Of a stretch of 64,000 nt of DNA, positions 8,066 through 17,230 are shown piece by piece; position 1 is the stretch's first letter; the number at the start of each line of letters is the position of its first letter. The position numbers were made by a program, and so were the translations under genes. The stretch is from Capillibacterium thermochitinicola (GTDB taxonomy: Bacteria > Bacillota > UBA4882 > UBA10575): NCBI RefSeq assembly GCF_013664685.1, contig NZ_JAAKDE010000010.1, forward strand, positions 95,963-159,962, written 5' to 3'. Under the pieces are notes generated by a model that saw only the letters and a program-made list of their open reading frames with translations, was not told the origin of the DNA and ran no database searches.

Positions 8066-9610
8066 GTGCGACGGGACTTACGGCGGAAGACATGGTTCAT
8101 TCTGATCCTGGTTGTTGCGGTTGGGGTCTATGCCATTCTTCCTATCTTTAGCCCGACTTTAAAACAGTTGTTTTTCCGGGGAAACGACCCGATCCGCCGT
8201 GGTTTGGACCTGAAGGGGGGCATGGAAATTATTTTGGCCCCCGATTACCGGGTGGAGGAACGGGTGTTAGCCGAGGTTGAAAAATATGCCAAGAAAGCCG
8301 TTGCTGGTTTGGGTGTCGGTGAACCGGCCGTCAGCTTGTTAGGAATGGCCAATGACAATAACCGTTACGAAGGACTGGCGCTAAAGTTTGCTTCGGCGGC
8401 GGAAGCCCAGAAGGTCCTGGCCGCCGGGGTGATTAAGACCAATCTGACCTGGCGTTCGGGGATTGAAGAGAAAAAGTTAAAGCTCAACGTCGGCGTTGAC
8501 CAGGCGGATCCCACGGTAATCCGCGTGGCGGTCCAGGAAGACCCGGCCAACTTCCCGGCGGACGCCTTATACCAGGCGAAAGTGATTATTGAAAACCGGA
8601 TCAACTCCTCCGGGCTGTCCGAAACGGTGGTCCGTCTTGACCAGACCAAAGGGCGGATCGAAGTGCAGCTCCCGGGGATCCGTTCCCAAGAGGAGGCCGA
8701 ACGGCTGATCAAATCCACAGGCCGCTTAAACTTCCGCCTTGACGGTAAGATTGTGATGTACGGGAGCGATCTGGAAGAGGCGCAGGCCGGCTTTAGCCAG
8801 GAGACCGGTGCTCCCGTCATTAACTTGCGTTTCGGCAAGGAAGGGGCGCGCCTGTTTGAGAAGATTACCTCCGAGCACGTCAACGAAGTGCTTGCCATCT
8901 ATTTGGACGAAGAGATGTTGATGGCACCGATCATTTCCGAACCGATTCCCAACGGTCAAGCCCAGATCTCGATGGGGAGGGGCGTCACCTTCCAAGAGGC
9001 TAAAGATTACGCCATCTTAATGAAATCCGGCGCGCTACCCCTTTCGCTGCGCTCCGTCATGACCACCCAAGTGGCACCGACCCTGGGGACGGAAACGGTT
9101 AAATTGAGTTTAATCGCCGGGGTATTCGGCATTATTCTGGTCTTCATCATGATGATTGCTTTTTACGGGCGCATGGGGGTCGTCGCTGATCTGGCGTTGG
9201 TTATTTATGCGATTCTGGTCCTCGGTGCGATTGCCATTTTCCGCGGGGTCCTCACCCTGCCCGGGATTGCCGGTTTAATCCTGGGGATCGGGATGGCGGT
9301 GGATGCCAACGTGATTATCTTTGAGCGGATCAAGGATGAAGTCCGTTTGGGCAGGGGCATCCATTCCGCTTTGGAGGCCGGTTTTGACCGCGCTTACGTT
9401 ACCATTCTGGACTCGAATATCACAACCTTGATCGCGGCCGTTGTGTTGTACGCTTTTGGCAGCGGGGCGGTGAAAGGGTTTGCGGTCACCCTCTCCATCA
9501 GTATCCTGGCCAGTATGTTTACCGCGCTGTTTGTCAGCAAGACATTCCTGTCGATTTGGGTTGAAAAAGCACCGGAGCGGTTTCTCGCAAAATACGTGGT
9601 GAGGGGGTGA
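8066..9610 (+). CDS. secD: Protein translocase subunit SecD
   Basis: SecD works with SecF and YajC at the SecYEG channel, using the proton gradient to help pull exported proteins out. The 514-aa product starts at GTG behind an AGGAGG site. It has an N-terminal span (about 8-26), the motif IRRGLDLKGG (about 45-54), a large external P1 region, and five C-terminal spans from about residue 348. The conserved GMAVDANVIIFERIKDE near 410-426 is the RND-type motif in the fourth span. Length is typical of separate SecD. Its last bases overlap the secF start (GTGA), so the two are translationally coupled. Confidence 0.97.
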   Translation: MRRDLRRKTWFILILVVAVGVYAILPIFSPTLKQLFFRGNDPIRRGLDLKGGMEIILAPDYRVEERVLAEVEKYAKKAVAGLGVGEPAVSLLGMANDNNRYEGLALKFASAAEAQKVLAAGVIKTNLTWRSGIEEKKLKLNVGVDQADPTVIRVAVQEDPANFPADALYQAKVIIENRINSSGLSETVVRLDQTKGRIEVQLPGIRSQEEAERLIKSTGRLNFRLDGKIVMYGSDLEEAQAGFSQETGAPVINLRFGKEGARLFEKITSEHVNEVLAIYLDEEMLMAPIISEPIPNGQAQISMGRGVTFQEAKDYAILMKSGALPLSLRSVMTTQVAPTLGTETVKLSLIAGVFGIILVFIMMIAFYGRMGVVADLALVIYAILVLGAIAIFRGVLTLPGIAGLILGIGMAVDANVIIFERIKDEVRLGRGIHSALEAGFDRAYVTILDSNITTLIAAVVLYAFGSGAVKGFAVTLSISILASMFTALFVSKTFLSIWVEKAPERFLAKYVVRG

Positions 9611-10557
9611 AGCGGATGAATTTGATGAGATACAAGAAACAGTTTGTGTTGGTCTCCGTGGCGGCCATGGTGTTGAGCATTGTGGCTTGGGCGGTGAAGG
9701 GACTCAACTTCGGGATTGAATTTACCGGGGGAACCAGTATCCGTTACCCCCTTGCGGAAAAAGTCACCTCGGCGGAGGTCTGGGCGGCACTGGACACGCC
9801 GGAAATCCAGGCTTTGGATCTGGAGCTCAGTCCGCCGCAACCCTACAGTTATTTTGATGCGGAGAGCGGAACGCAAAAACACGGCGTTTTAATTCAAACC
9901 CGTTTTATTACCCAGGAGGAAGAGGAAAAGATCCTTAGCGCCCTCGGGGCGGCCTTCGGTCAACTGGAAGCCGATTCCGCCTTACAGATCAACCAGGTGG
10001 AGCCGGTGATCGGGAAAGAGATGTTGCTGAACGCTTTTTATGCGGTGTTGATTGCCTGGGTATTGATGCTTATCTACATCGCCGTCCGGTTCGAGTTCAA
10101 GTCGGGCGTGGTTAGTTTGTTGGCGTTGATCCATGATGTGCTCTGCATTATCGGCGTCTTTGCCCTCCTGGGCAAGGAGGTTGATTTGAGCTTCGTCGCG
10201 GCGGCGCTTACGATCATTGGTTATTCCATCAACAACACGATCGTTCTTTTCGACCGGATCCGGGAGAACATGCGGTTCAAACAACGGACGGAGAGCTATG
10301 ACGAGGTCGTCAATCTCTCCCTCCTGCAAAGCCTGCGGCGGTGCTTGAATACTTCGCTCTCCACGATCCTGGCGGTTTTAACTCTTTATCTCTTCGGCAG
10401 TCCGGCGATCCGCGATTTCATGCTCGCTCTCCTCATCGGCTTGACGGTGGGCACTTATTCCAGCGCCTTCTTGGCCACTCCGCTCTGGGCGATCTGGAAA
10501 ACCGCCGAGGAGAACAAGGGGCCGACCGGCCGCCTGGCGGTGGCGAAAGGGAAATAA
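9607..10557 (+). CDS. secF: Protein translocase subunit SecF
   Basis: SecF is the partner of SecD. The 316-aa product starts at GTG (9607) overlapping the secD stop. It has the N-terminal span, the family motif LNFGIEFTGGTSIRY (about residues 34-48) and a periplasm-side domain. Five C-terminal spans include the signature YSINNTIVLFDRIREN near residues 207-222. Length is normal. YajC, the third member, is encoded separately at 40.4 kb after tgt rather than just upstream of secD as in many Firmicutes. Confidence 0.97.
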   Translation: MKRMNLMRYKKQFVLVSVAAMVLSIVAWAVKGLNFGIEFTGGTSIRYPLAEKVTSAEVWAALDTPEIQALDLELSPPQPYSYFDAESGTQKHGVLIQTRFITQEEEEKILSALGAAFGQLEADSALQINQVEPVIGKEMLLNAFYAVLIAWVLMLIYIAVRFEFKSGVVSLLALIHDVLCIIGVFALLGKEVDLSFVAAALTIIGYSINNTIVLFDRIRENMRFKQRTESYDEVVNLSLLQSLRRCLNTSLSTILAVLTLYLFGSPAIRDFMLALLIGLTVGTYSSAFLATPLWAIWKTAEENKGPTGRLAVAKGK

Positions 10558-10573
10558 GCTTACGGTTTTGGCG

Positions 10574-10599
10574 AAACCCTTCCTTTTACGGGAGGGTTT
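10574..10599 (+). terminator. Hairpin after secF, possible weak terminator
   Basis: AAACCCTTCC pairs with GGGAGGGTTT (one G-U pair) around the loop TTTTAC, followed by a poor T-tract (CTTGC). It may partly separate secDF from the lapA-recJ-relA-dtd genes. Confidence 0.5.
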
Positions 10600-10750
10600 C
10601 TTGCTAATGGGGCTTTTTGCGTTTACCCGGTTGGTTTTGCGTTTCCGGCAAAAGGACGCGGGAAAACGGGAGGAGATGCCCATTTCATGCCGAAGTCTTA
10701 TCTTTAAATCCTTCCCTGAAAAGTGAACGGCGAATCATGGAGGTGGCCGT

Positions 10751-11107
10751 ATGCAATTTATGCTCATTCTGATGCTTGTTTTTGCCGTCCTGGTGGCGAC
10801 CTTTGCGTTGCAAAACGCTTATCCGGTGACGATCTATTTTCTGAAGTGGCAATTTGAGGCCTCTTTCGCTTTGGTGATCCTGCTCTCTCTCTTAATCGGT
10901 GCGGTGGCGGTGGGCAGTCTCGGCTTGGTCCACCAGGCGACCGAACGGCTCAAGGCGCTGAACCAGAGCCGGGGGAAAGGAGAAAGGAACGAAGAGGCCG
11001 GGGATATCCCTACGGGAAAACCGGAGGAGATTGGCGCGGTTGGCGCGGACACGAAGGAGAACGCGGCTGGGGGTGTGGACGATTCAGCCCAAGAAGTGGA
11101 AGGTTAG
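10751..11107 (+). CDS. LapA-domain (DUF1049) membrane protein
   Basis: The 118-aa product has two N-terminal hydrophobic spans (about 3-20 and 38-60). It shows the LapA-domain pattern FALQNAYPVTIYFLKWQFE, then a helix ALVILLSLLIGAVAVG, the typical ALQN..PV.v.Fl.w signature. After the second span comes a short basic coiled stretch (HQATERLKALNQSRGK) and a strongly acidic, low-complexity tail to the stop. In Gram-negatives LapA acts in lipopolysaccharide assembly; Firmicutes members are of unknown function. Start ATG 10751 follows GGAGGTGG. The tail overlaps the recJ start by about 35 nt, coupling the two. Confidence 0.85.
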   Translation: MQFMLILMLVFAVLVATFALQNAYPVTIYFLKWQFEASFALVILLSLLIGAVAVGSLGLVHQATERLKALNQSRGKGERNEEAGDIPTGKPEEIGAVGADTKENAAGGVDDSAQEVEG

Positions 11108-12779
11108 GGCGGTCGACGCGCAACTTCCGCCCGAAGTGGTCGCCGAGTTCGGACTATCGCCTTTACTGGCCAAGCTCCTGGCCAACCGGAAGCTGACCAC
11201 CCGTGACGAAGTGGCCTTCTTTTTACGGGGCGGCCGGGCTGATTTACCGTCGCCCTTTCTGCTCAACGGAATGGCCGAGGCGGTGGAGCTGCTCGCCGCT
11301 GCCCTGGAGCAACAGGAACGCATCCTGATTTACGGTGACTACGATGTGGATGGGATCACCGCGGTTGCCCTCCTCTTGCGGACGCTGCGCCCGTACAACA
11401 ACGGGAACATCCTTTACTACCTGCCGAAAAGACTGGAGGAAGGTTATGGGCTACACCGCCAGGCGCTCACCAAAGCCATCAAACACGGGTGTCGCCTGGT
11501 GGTTACGGTGGATTGCGGCATCTCCGCGCTGGACGAGGCGGCTTACCTGGCCGCCGAAGGGGTCCGTCTGCTCCTGACCGACCACCATGAACCCGGTGTT
11601 CAGCTGCCGCCGGCGGCGGCTTTGATTAACCCGAAACTGTCGCCCGGTTATCCCTACCCGGAGCTGGCCGGGGTCGGGGTCGCTTTCAAGCTGCTGCAGG
11701 GATTGGCGACAAAAAAACCCGAGTTAGAACCGGTTTTATGGGAAAATATAGATTTGGTGGCTTTGGGGACCATTGCCGATGTGGTGCCGCTCCTGGGCGA
11801 GAACCGGATCCTGGCGAAAGAAGGTCTGGCGCAGATCGCCAGGACGGAGAACGTCGGTCTCCGGGCCTTGCTCAGCCAGGCCGGTTTGGCCGGCAAACCG
11901 GTCAACGCTTACCATGTCGGTTATATTCTGGCGCCGCGGCTCAATGCCGTCGGCCGCCTGGGCGATCCGGCACAGGCTCTCCGGCTGTTGCTGGACGGGG
12001 ACCCGCGGCGGGCGCATAAACTGGCTGCCTCCTTGGAAACCTTGAACCGGAAACGCCAACAGATTGAGGAACAGGTTTACCAGGAAGCGGAGAACGCCCT
12101 GGCGGCGGCCGGCCCCCTTGGAAAGGCGATCGTCCTGGGCGGACCGTGGCATCCCGGCGTGATCGGGATCGTCGCCTCCAAAATGGCCGAGAAATACCAC
12201 CGGCCAACCATCCTTTTCAGTTTCGACGGGGACCGGGCCAAAGGCTCGGGGCGGAGTATTCCCGGATTTCATCTTTATAACGCGCTGTCCGAGTGCAGCA
12301 GGTACCTGCAGCGTTTTGGCGGGCATGAGTTTGCCGCCGGTCTTGAACTGGAGAAGAAGCATTTGGCCGATTTTACGGCGGCCTTTTTGGCGGTGGCGGA
12401 GGCCCGGCTTACGCCCGAACTGTTGACGCCCGCTTTGGAAGTGGAGGAGGTCATCCCGGTGGAAGCGGTGACCAAAAGTTTACTGGATGACCTGGCGCAG
12501 CTCGCTCCCTTCGGGGAAGGCAACCCCGAACCGGTCTTCGCGTGCCGCGGGGTCAACCTTTTCGCCTGCTGGGGTGTGGGCAAAGACGCCAAGCACTTAA
12601 AACTGAAAGTCGGGAACCAGGCGGTGACGTGTGAGGCGATTGGTTTTAATTTCGGCGCACTTACGGAGGAGCTGGCCGGGGCGGAATGTTTGGATTTGGC
12701 TTTTAACCTCGCGGAAAATGATTGGAACAACCAGCTTCAGCTGGTGTTGAAAGATCTGAAACTTCCGGAAGTCAGTTGA
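11073..12779 (+). CDS. recJ: Single-stranded-DNA-specific exonuclease RecJ
   Basis: RecJ degrades single-stranded DNA 5'->3' in recombination and mismatch repair. The product has about 568 aa and the DHH-family motifs: LIYGDYDVDGITA (about residues 85-97), VTVDCGIS, LLTDHHEPG, and the DHHA1 motif QRFGGHEFAAGL near 411-422, followed by an OB-like C-terminus. I start at GTG 11073, giving VWTIQPKKW with AAGGAG 13 nt upstream, because RecJ N-termini usually begin a few residues before a KKW/RW motif. An in-frame start at 11031 is also possible but would lie deep in lapA. It stands before relA, as in many Firmicutes. Confidence 0.95.
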   Translation: MWTIQPKKWKVRAVDAQLPPEVVAEFGLSPLLAKLLANRKLTTRDEVAFFLRGGRADLPSPFLLNGMAEAVELLAAALEQQERILIYGDYDVDGITAVALLLRTLRPYNNGNILYYLPKRLEEGYGLHRQALTKAIKHGCRLVVTVDCGISALDEAAYLAAEGVRLLLTDHHEPGVQLPPAAALINPKLSPGYPYPELAGVGVAFKLLQGLATKKPELEPVLWENIDLVALGTIADVVPLLGENRILAKEGLAQIARTENVGLRALLSQAGLAGKPVNAYHVGYILAPRLNAVGRLGDPAQALRLLLDGDPRRAHKLAASLETLNRKRQQIEEQVYQEAENALAAAGPLGKAIVLGGPWHPGVIGIVASKMAEKYHRPTILFSFDGDRAKGSGRSIPGFHLYNALSECSRYLQRFGGHEFAAGLELEKKHLADFTAAFLAVAEARLTPELLTPALEVEEVIPVEAVTKSLLDDLAQLAPFGEGNPEPVFACRGVNLFACWGVGKDAKHLKLKVGNQAVTCEAIGFNFGALTEELAGAECLDLAFNLAENDWNNQLQLVLKDLKLPEVS

Positions 12780-12792
12780 CAGGTGAAACCGT

Positions 12793-14967
12793 ATGACGAT
12801 TGATGATTTGTTACAGAAAGCAGATAAATTCAGCCCGGAAGCGAAGGCGGAGATCCGGCGGGCTTACGAATTTGCCAAAACAGCCCATAAGGGACAGTTG
12901 CGCGATTCGGGCGAAGCCTACATCAATCACCCCTTGGCGGTGGCCCATATTTTGGTGGAAGAGTTGGGCCTCGATCCCACTTCCATCATAGCGGCGCTCC
13001 TCCATGATGTGGTGGAAGACACGGCCGTCAGTTTGGAGGAGATCAGCAATGAATTTGGGAGCGAAGTTGCCGCCCTGGTCGACGGTCTCACCAAGCTGCG
13101 CAAGATTGTTTTCCAGAACAAACAGGAACAACAAGTGGAGAACCTGCGGAAGATGTTTTTGGCGATGGCCAAAGACGTCCGGGTGATCCTGATTAAACTG
13201 GCCGACCGGATGCATAACATGCGGACTTTGCGTTATCTCCCCGTGGAGCGCCAGAAGCGGATCGCCCGGGAGACGCTTGACATATATGCCCCGTTGGCCC
13301 ACCGGTTGGGGGTCTACCGGATGAAGTGGGAGCTGGAGGATATTGCCTTCCACTGTCTTGAACCGGAGAAATACTACGAACTGGTGGAGATGGTGGCCCA
13401 GAAAAGATCCGAACGGGAGCGGGAGATCGAGGAGAACATCCGGATCCTGGACGAACACCTGCGGGCGATGAATCTGAAAGCCGACATCCAGGGGCGCCCC
13501 AAACACCTGTACAGCGTCTATCAGAAAATGGTCAACCAGAACAAGGAGTTCTCCGAGATCTACGACCTGTTGGCTTTGCGGGTCCTGGTCGACACGATCC
13601 AGGATTGTTATGAGGTTCTGGGGGTGGTGCATACCCTTTGGAAACCGATCCCGGGCCGGTTCAAGGATTATATCGCGGTGCCAAAGTCCAATATGTACCA
13701 GTCCCTCCACACCACGGTGATGGGGAACAGGGGGGCGCCGGTGGAGATCCAGATCCGGACTTGGCAGATGCACCAGGTGGCGGAGTACGGGATCGCCGCC
13801 CACTGGCGCTACAAGGAAGGGAAGACCGTCCGGGACGAGGACTTTCTGCAGAAAATTGCCTGGCTCCGCCATCTTCTGGAGTGGCAGGGGGAGGCCAATG
13901 ACGCGGACGAATTCCTCGAGAACCTGCGGGTGAACCTTTTTGAGGATGAAGTCTTTGTCTTTACCCCCAAGGGGGATGTGAAAAGTTTGCCCGCCGGGGC
14001 CACGCCGGTGGACTTTGCCTATGCGGTGCACACCCACATCGGCCACCGCTGTGTGGGGGCGAAGGTGAACGGGCGCCTGGTGCCCCTGGATTACAAGTTG
14101 AAAAACGGCGATATTGTGCAGATCCTCACCACGAAGCAGGAGGGGGGGCCCAGCCGGGATTGGTTGAACTTCGTGGTGACTTCGAAGGCGAAAAGCCGGA
14201 TCCGCAATTGGCTCCGGGAACAAAGCCGGGAAGAGTATATTCTGCTCGCCCGGGAGCAGTTGGAGCGGGAACTGAAAAAGAACGGTTATGAACCATCGGC
14301 TTACCTGAAACCAGAAATATTGCAGGAAGTGGCCGGGAAGTTTGGTTTTATCCAAGGGGACGATCTTTTGTTTGCCGTCGGTGACCGCAAACTGACGTCC
14401 CAAGCGGTTGCCGCCAAGCTGGTGGCGGTGAAGGAACCGGAGAAAAAACCGCTGCCGGTGGTCCCCGGGGAGAAGCCGGAGAAGGCGGAGAAGCCGTCGG
14501 GACGGGCCGGCGGCGTGAAAGTCAAAGGGATTCCCAACCTGTTGGTGCGTTTTTCCCGCTGCTGTAGTCCGGTCCCCGGCGACCCGATCATCGGCTACAC
14601 CACCAGGGGGAAGGGAGTGGCGGTTCACCGCGTGGACTGTCCGACCCTGCCCAAGGAGAGCGAGCGTTTTATTCAGGTGGAATGGGATGCGGAGGACACC
14701 GGGGTATATCCGCTCTCCATCAAGATCGAGGCGCTGGACCGGAACAATCTCCTGGTTGACATCATGAATGTCATGTCGTTGATGAAAATAAACGTCACCG
14801 CCGTGAATGTGCGCACGAATAAAGGCATGGCGTACCTGGATTTTACGGTGGATGTCCGCCACCTGGACGAGGCTAAAGAGCTGGTCAGTAAACTGCGGAC
14901 CGTAAAAAGTGTGCAGCGGGTGTTTCGTACCACAAAAACAACCAGAAAGAAGGTGGAGAGTGGGTAA
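12793..14967 (+). CDS. relA: Bifunctional (p)ppGpp synthetase/hydrolase (Rel)
   Basis: Rel controls the stringent response by making and degrading (p)ppGpp. The 724-aa product has the full long-RSH architecture. The HD hydrolase has intact metal motif HDVVEDT (about residues 73-79). The synthetase carries [13 protein letters not shown] (about 235-247), [12 protein letters not shown] and [16 protein letters not shown]. The TGS domain is at about 390-450 ([14 protein letters not shown]). The conserved-cysteine region has [11 protein letters not shown] (about 587-597), and a C-terminal ACT domain follows from about 650. Both catalytic domains look intact, so it should be bifunctional as in B. 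subtilis Rel. Its TAA stop overlaps the dtd ATG (TAATG), the usual Firmicutes pairing. Confidence 0.97.
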   Translation: MTIDDLLQKADKFSPEAKAEIRRAYEFAKTAHKGQLRDSGEAYINHPLAVAHILVEELGLDPTSIIAALLHDVVEDTAVSLEEISNEFGSEVAALVDGLTKLRKIVFQNKQEQQVENLRKMFLAMAKDVRVILIKLADRMHNMRTLRYLPVERQKRIARETLDIYAPLAHRLGVYRMKWELEDIAFHCLEPEKYYELVEMVAQKRSEREREIEENIRILDEHLRAMNLKADIQGRPKHLYSVYQKMVNQNKEFSEIYDLLALRVLVDTIQDCYEVLGVVHTLWKPIPGRFKDYIAVPKSNMYQSLHTTVMGNRGAPVEIQIRTWQMHQVAEYGIAAHWRYKEGKTVRDEDFLQKIAWLRHLLEWQGEANDADEFLENLRVNLFEDEVFVFTPKGDVKSLPAGATPVDFAYAVHTHIGHRCVGAKVNGRLVPLDYKLKNGDIVQILTTKQEGGPSRDWLNFVVTSKAKSRIRNWLREQSREEYILLAREQLERELKKNGYEPSAYLKPEILQEVAGKFGFIQGDDLLFAVGDRKLTSQAVAAKLVAVKEPEKKPLPVVPGEKPEKAEKPSGRAGGVKVKGIPNLLVRFSRCCSPVPGDPIIGYTTRGKGVAVHRVDCPTLPKESERFIQVEWDAEDTGVYPLSIKIEALDRNNLLVDIMNVMSLMKINVTAVNVRTNKGMAYLDFTVDVRHLDEAKELVSKLRTVKSVQRVFRTTKTTRKKVESG

Positions 14968-15425
14968 TGCGCGCGCTACTGCAAAGGGTCAGTTCCGCCC
15001 GCGTCCGGGTCGGGAATGAGGTTACCGGAGAGATTGGCCCCGGTCTACTGGTCCTGCTCGGGGTCAGCCGGACGGACCAAGAGGCGGATCTCCAGCTTTT
15101 AGTGGATAAAATTATCAACTTGCGGATTTTTGAGGACGACCAGGGGAAGATGAACCTGTCCGTGCAGGATGTGGGCGGAGCCATTCTGGTGGTCTCCCAG
15201 TTTACTCTTTATGCCGACTGTCGCAAAGGGCGGCGGCCAAGTTTTCTGGACGCGGCCCCACCCGCGATGGGTGAAGACTTTTATGAGCGGTTCATCGCGG
15301 CGCTGCGGGCCAAGGGGATGACGGTGGCCACCGGGCGTTTCGGGGCGTCGATGGCCGTGGAGTTGGTGAACGACGGGCCGGTCACGATTATGCTCGATAC
15401 GGCCGATTGGCAGAAGCAAGGATAA
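14967..15425 (+). CDS. dtd: D-aminoacyl-tRNA deacylase (DTD)
   Basis: DTD hydrolyses D-amino acids (and glycine) mischarged on tRNA. The 152-aa product starts [16 protein letters not shown]. It has the active-site motif [17 protein letters not shown] (about residues 77-93) and the cross-subunit NDGPVTI motif near 135-141. Length is typical. The start overlaps the relA stop by one base, and about 90 nt of apparently empty sequence follow before the next gene. Confidence 0.96.
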   Translation: MRALLQRVSSARVRVGNEVTGEIGPGLLVLLGVSRTDQEADLQLLVDKIINLRIFEDDQGKMNLSVQDVGGAILVVSQFTLYADCRKGRRPSFLDAAPPAMGEDFYERFIAALRAKGMTVATGRFGASMAVELVNDGPVTIMLDTADWQKQG

Positions 15426-15515
15426 AGGTCTGCTTTTAGGAAGGTTTTGCGGTGCTTGGGCGGAAATATTAATATTATTTGATCTGTGGCGACCAAACGG
15501 AAATGGGGTGATCTG

Positions 15516-17072
15516 ATGCGAAGAGGACGAAGAAGGATTTTAATTTGGTCAGCGCTCATGGCGCTTTTGGTGCTGACGTCCGGTGGGGGCATCAACGCCG
15601 GCAACAGCGCCGGATACCGGCCGCCGATTACCGAAGCGGTAATCTTTCCGGACGGCTTTGCTTTTTTGGTGCGGAAAGGGGAGGTTGCGCTGGAAAACGG
15701 CGAATGCGTCATTGACCTCCTTCCTCTGGCCTTGAACGGAAGCCTGGAGGTGTTCTCGACCGATTCCGGCTTGATCTTGGAAGAAGTCGTTGCTTACCAG
15801 GAGGAACAGAAGACCGAGATTCCGGTGCAAAGTTTGGCGGAACTCTTCCGGGCGAATATGGGCAAGCGGATCGAGCTGGTGGTCGACGGTGAAATCGTGT
15901 CCGGAGTGGTAAAAGGTTTTCTGGAACCCCATTATTTGGTGGTGACCACGACCGTCAAGGAAGGCGGGGAAGAAAAGAGCAACGATGTGCTTTACTCTTT
16001 GGAACTGATCGGTGCCTACCATTTCCTCGAGCCGGTTTCCCTGACCCGCCAGGAGACGGGGAAGGAAGGCAAATTAAGGGTCCGTTTTCGGGAGTCGGGG
16101 ATCCGCAGCGAAACCTACCCGGTGGGCATCAGTTATCTCCAGGCGGGACTTTCCTGGAGCCCGGAGTACATCATCAACATTGATCCGTCGGAGCAGAGCG
16201 GGGTCTTTTCCTTCTCGGGTGTGATCCAAAACGAGGTGGACGATCTGGTCAACACCACCGTTTATCTGGCGGAAAGAGGACCGCAATTCCCCTTCGGCTT
16301 ATCGCCGCTGGTGATCTTTGAAACGGACCAAGGGTTCACCGCCCGCCGGGGCGAACTGTCGGTGATGGGGGTCCAAAGCGACAAACTGGCTTACGCCCCC
16401 AATCCCGGGATGGAGACCGCCGCGTCCCGCGTGACCTATAATATGTACCGGCGAAACGACGTTAACCTCCGCAAGGGCGAGCGGGCCTTACTTCCCCTTT
16501 ACCGCAGCGGGGTGCGGGTCGAACCCCTTTACCAGGTCCGGCTCGCCCGGGCGGCCGGGAGCTCCGGGCAGATCTTCGCCGAGCCGGTTTGGAAAGTTTA
16601 CCGCGTCTACAATAACTCGCCTTTCCCCTGGATCGAAGGGCGGGTCATGCTGATGATGGCCGAACGGCCCCTGGGAACGGGGGATCTTCCCTACATCGCC
16701 CGCAACCAAAGCGGAGAGATCCGGGTGACGATCGACCCGGCGGTCCGGGTGAAAGCCAGTGAAGTAGAGTTTGAGCGGGTCCAAGGGGGAATTGACTTCC
16801 AAGACCGGGAATACGCCTTTGTCCGGATCCGGGGTGAAATTGAGATCGACAACACCAAAGAGACCGAGCTTACCCTGAAGGTTACCCACGAGGTTCCCGG
16901 GGAAGTGGTTTCGATCGGCGAGGGCGGTACCGTGGTGCGCAAAGCGGTCTTGCAAGCCGGGCCCAACCCCACCTCCGAGCTGAATTGGGAGATCAAGTTA
17001 TGGCCACGCAGCCAGCAGAAGTTGACCTATACTTACCAGACCTACATTCCGCTTGGTTTGGTTAGTAGGTAG
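15516..17072 (+). CDS. Exported DUF4139-like beta-rich protein
   Basis: Function unknown. The 518-aa product starts at ATG 15516 behind GGGGTGAT; an in-frame GTG at 15486 has no ribosome site. The N-terminus MRRGRRRILIWSALMALLVL is a signal peptide or anchor. The mature part opens ITEAVIFPDGFAFLVRKGEV, a pattern seen at the start of DUF4139/mucoidy-inhibitor-A-like proteins. The middle has VGISYLQAGLSWSPEYIINI and FSGVIQNEVDDLVNTTVYLA, which match the DUF4139 core (a segment ending in SW.P.Y, then I.N....L.....L..G). The C-terminus lacks a second membrane span. It probably acts outside the membrane. A terminator follows immediately. It is the last gene of the secD...dtd strand run. Confidence 0.72.
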   Translation: MRRGRRRILIWSALMALLVLTSGGGINAGNSAGYRPPITEAVIFPDGFAFLVRKGEVALENGECVIDLLPLALNGSLEVFSTDSGLILEEVVAYQEEQKTEIPVQSLAELFRANMGKRIELVVDGEIVSGVVKGFLEPHYLVVTTTVKEGGEEKSNDVLYSLELIGAYHFLEPVSLTRQETGKEGKLRVRFRESGIRSETYPVGISYLQAGLSWSPEYIINIDPSEQSGVFSFSGVIQNEVDDLVNTTVYLAERGPQFPFGLSPLVIFETDQGFTARRGELSVMGVQSDKLAYAPNPGMETAASRVTYNMYRRNDVNLRKGERALLPLYRSGVRVEPLYQVRLARAAGSSGQIFAEPVWKVYRVYNNSPFPWIEGRVMLMMAERPLGTGDLPYIARNQSGEIRVTIDPAVRVKASEVEFERVQGGIDFQDREYAFVRIRGEIEIDNTKETELTLKVTHEVPGEVVSIGEGGTVVRKAVLQAGPNPTSELNWEIKLWPRSQQKLTYTYQTYIPLGLVSR

Positions 17073-17077
17073 CTTCT

Positions 17078-17164
17078 CAGGGCCGATATAAACGATATGG
17101 CTAATATCGGCTAGGCTGTAATAAAAAGTCCTTGGCGCGGCCAAAAGGCCGGCCAAGGACTTTT
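17078..17164. terminator. Bidirectional terminator between DUF4139-like gene and xyl operon
   Basis: Two inverted repeats lie between convergent genes. The first pairs GCCGATAT with ATATCGGC (about 17080-17111). The second is a strong hairpin of AAAAGTCCTTGGC (17124-17136) and GCCAAGGACTTTT (17152-17164) with an inner GGCC/GGCC. T-tracts exist on both strands, so it can end transcription from either side. Confidence 0.85.
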
Positions 17165-17230
17165 GTTTTTACCTGTAACACCGGGAGCGTTTTGTTTGGT
17201 ATCCGGCGCGACCGGACGAAAGAGCAGAAA

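Noticed and set aside
12811..14862. A 683-codon open frame on the minus strand across relA
   Set aside because: It is the antisense shadow of the GC-rich relA gene. The composition is His/Gln/Pro-rich with no family motif, and relA itself is unmistakable.
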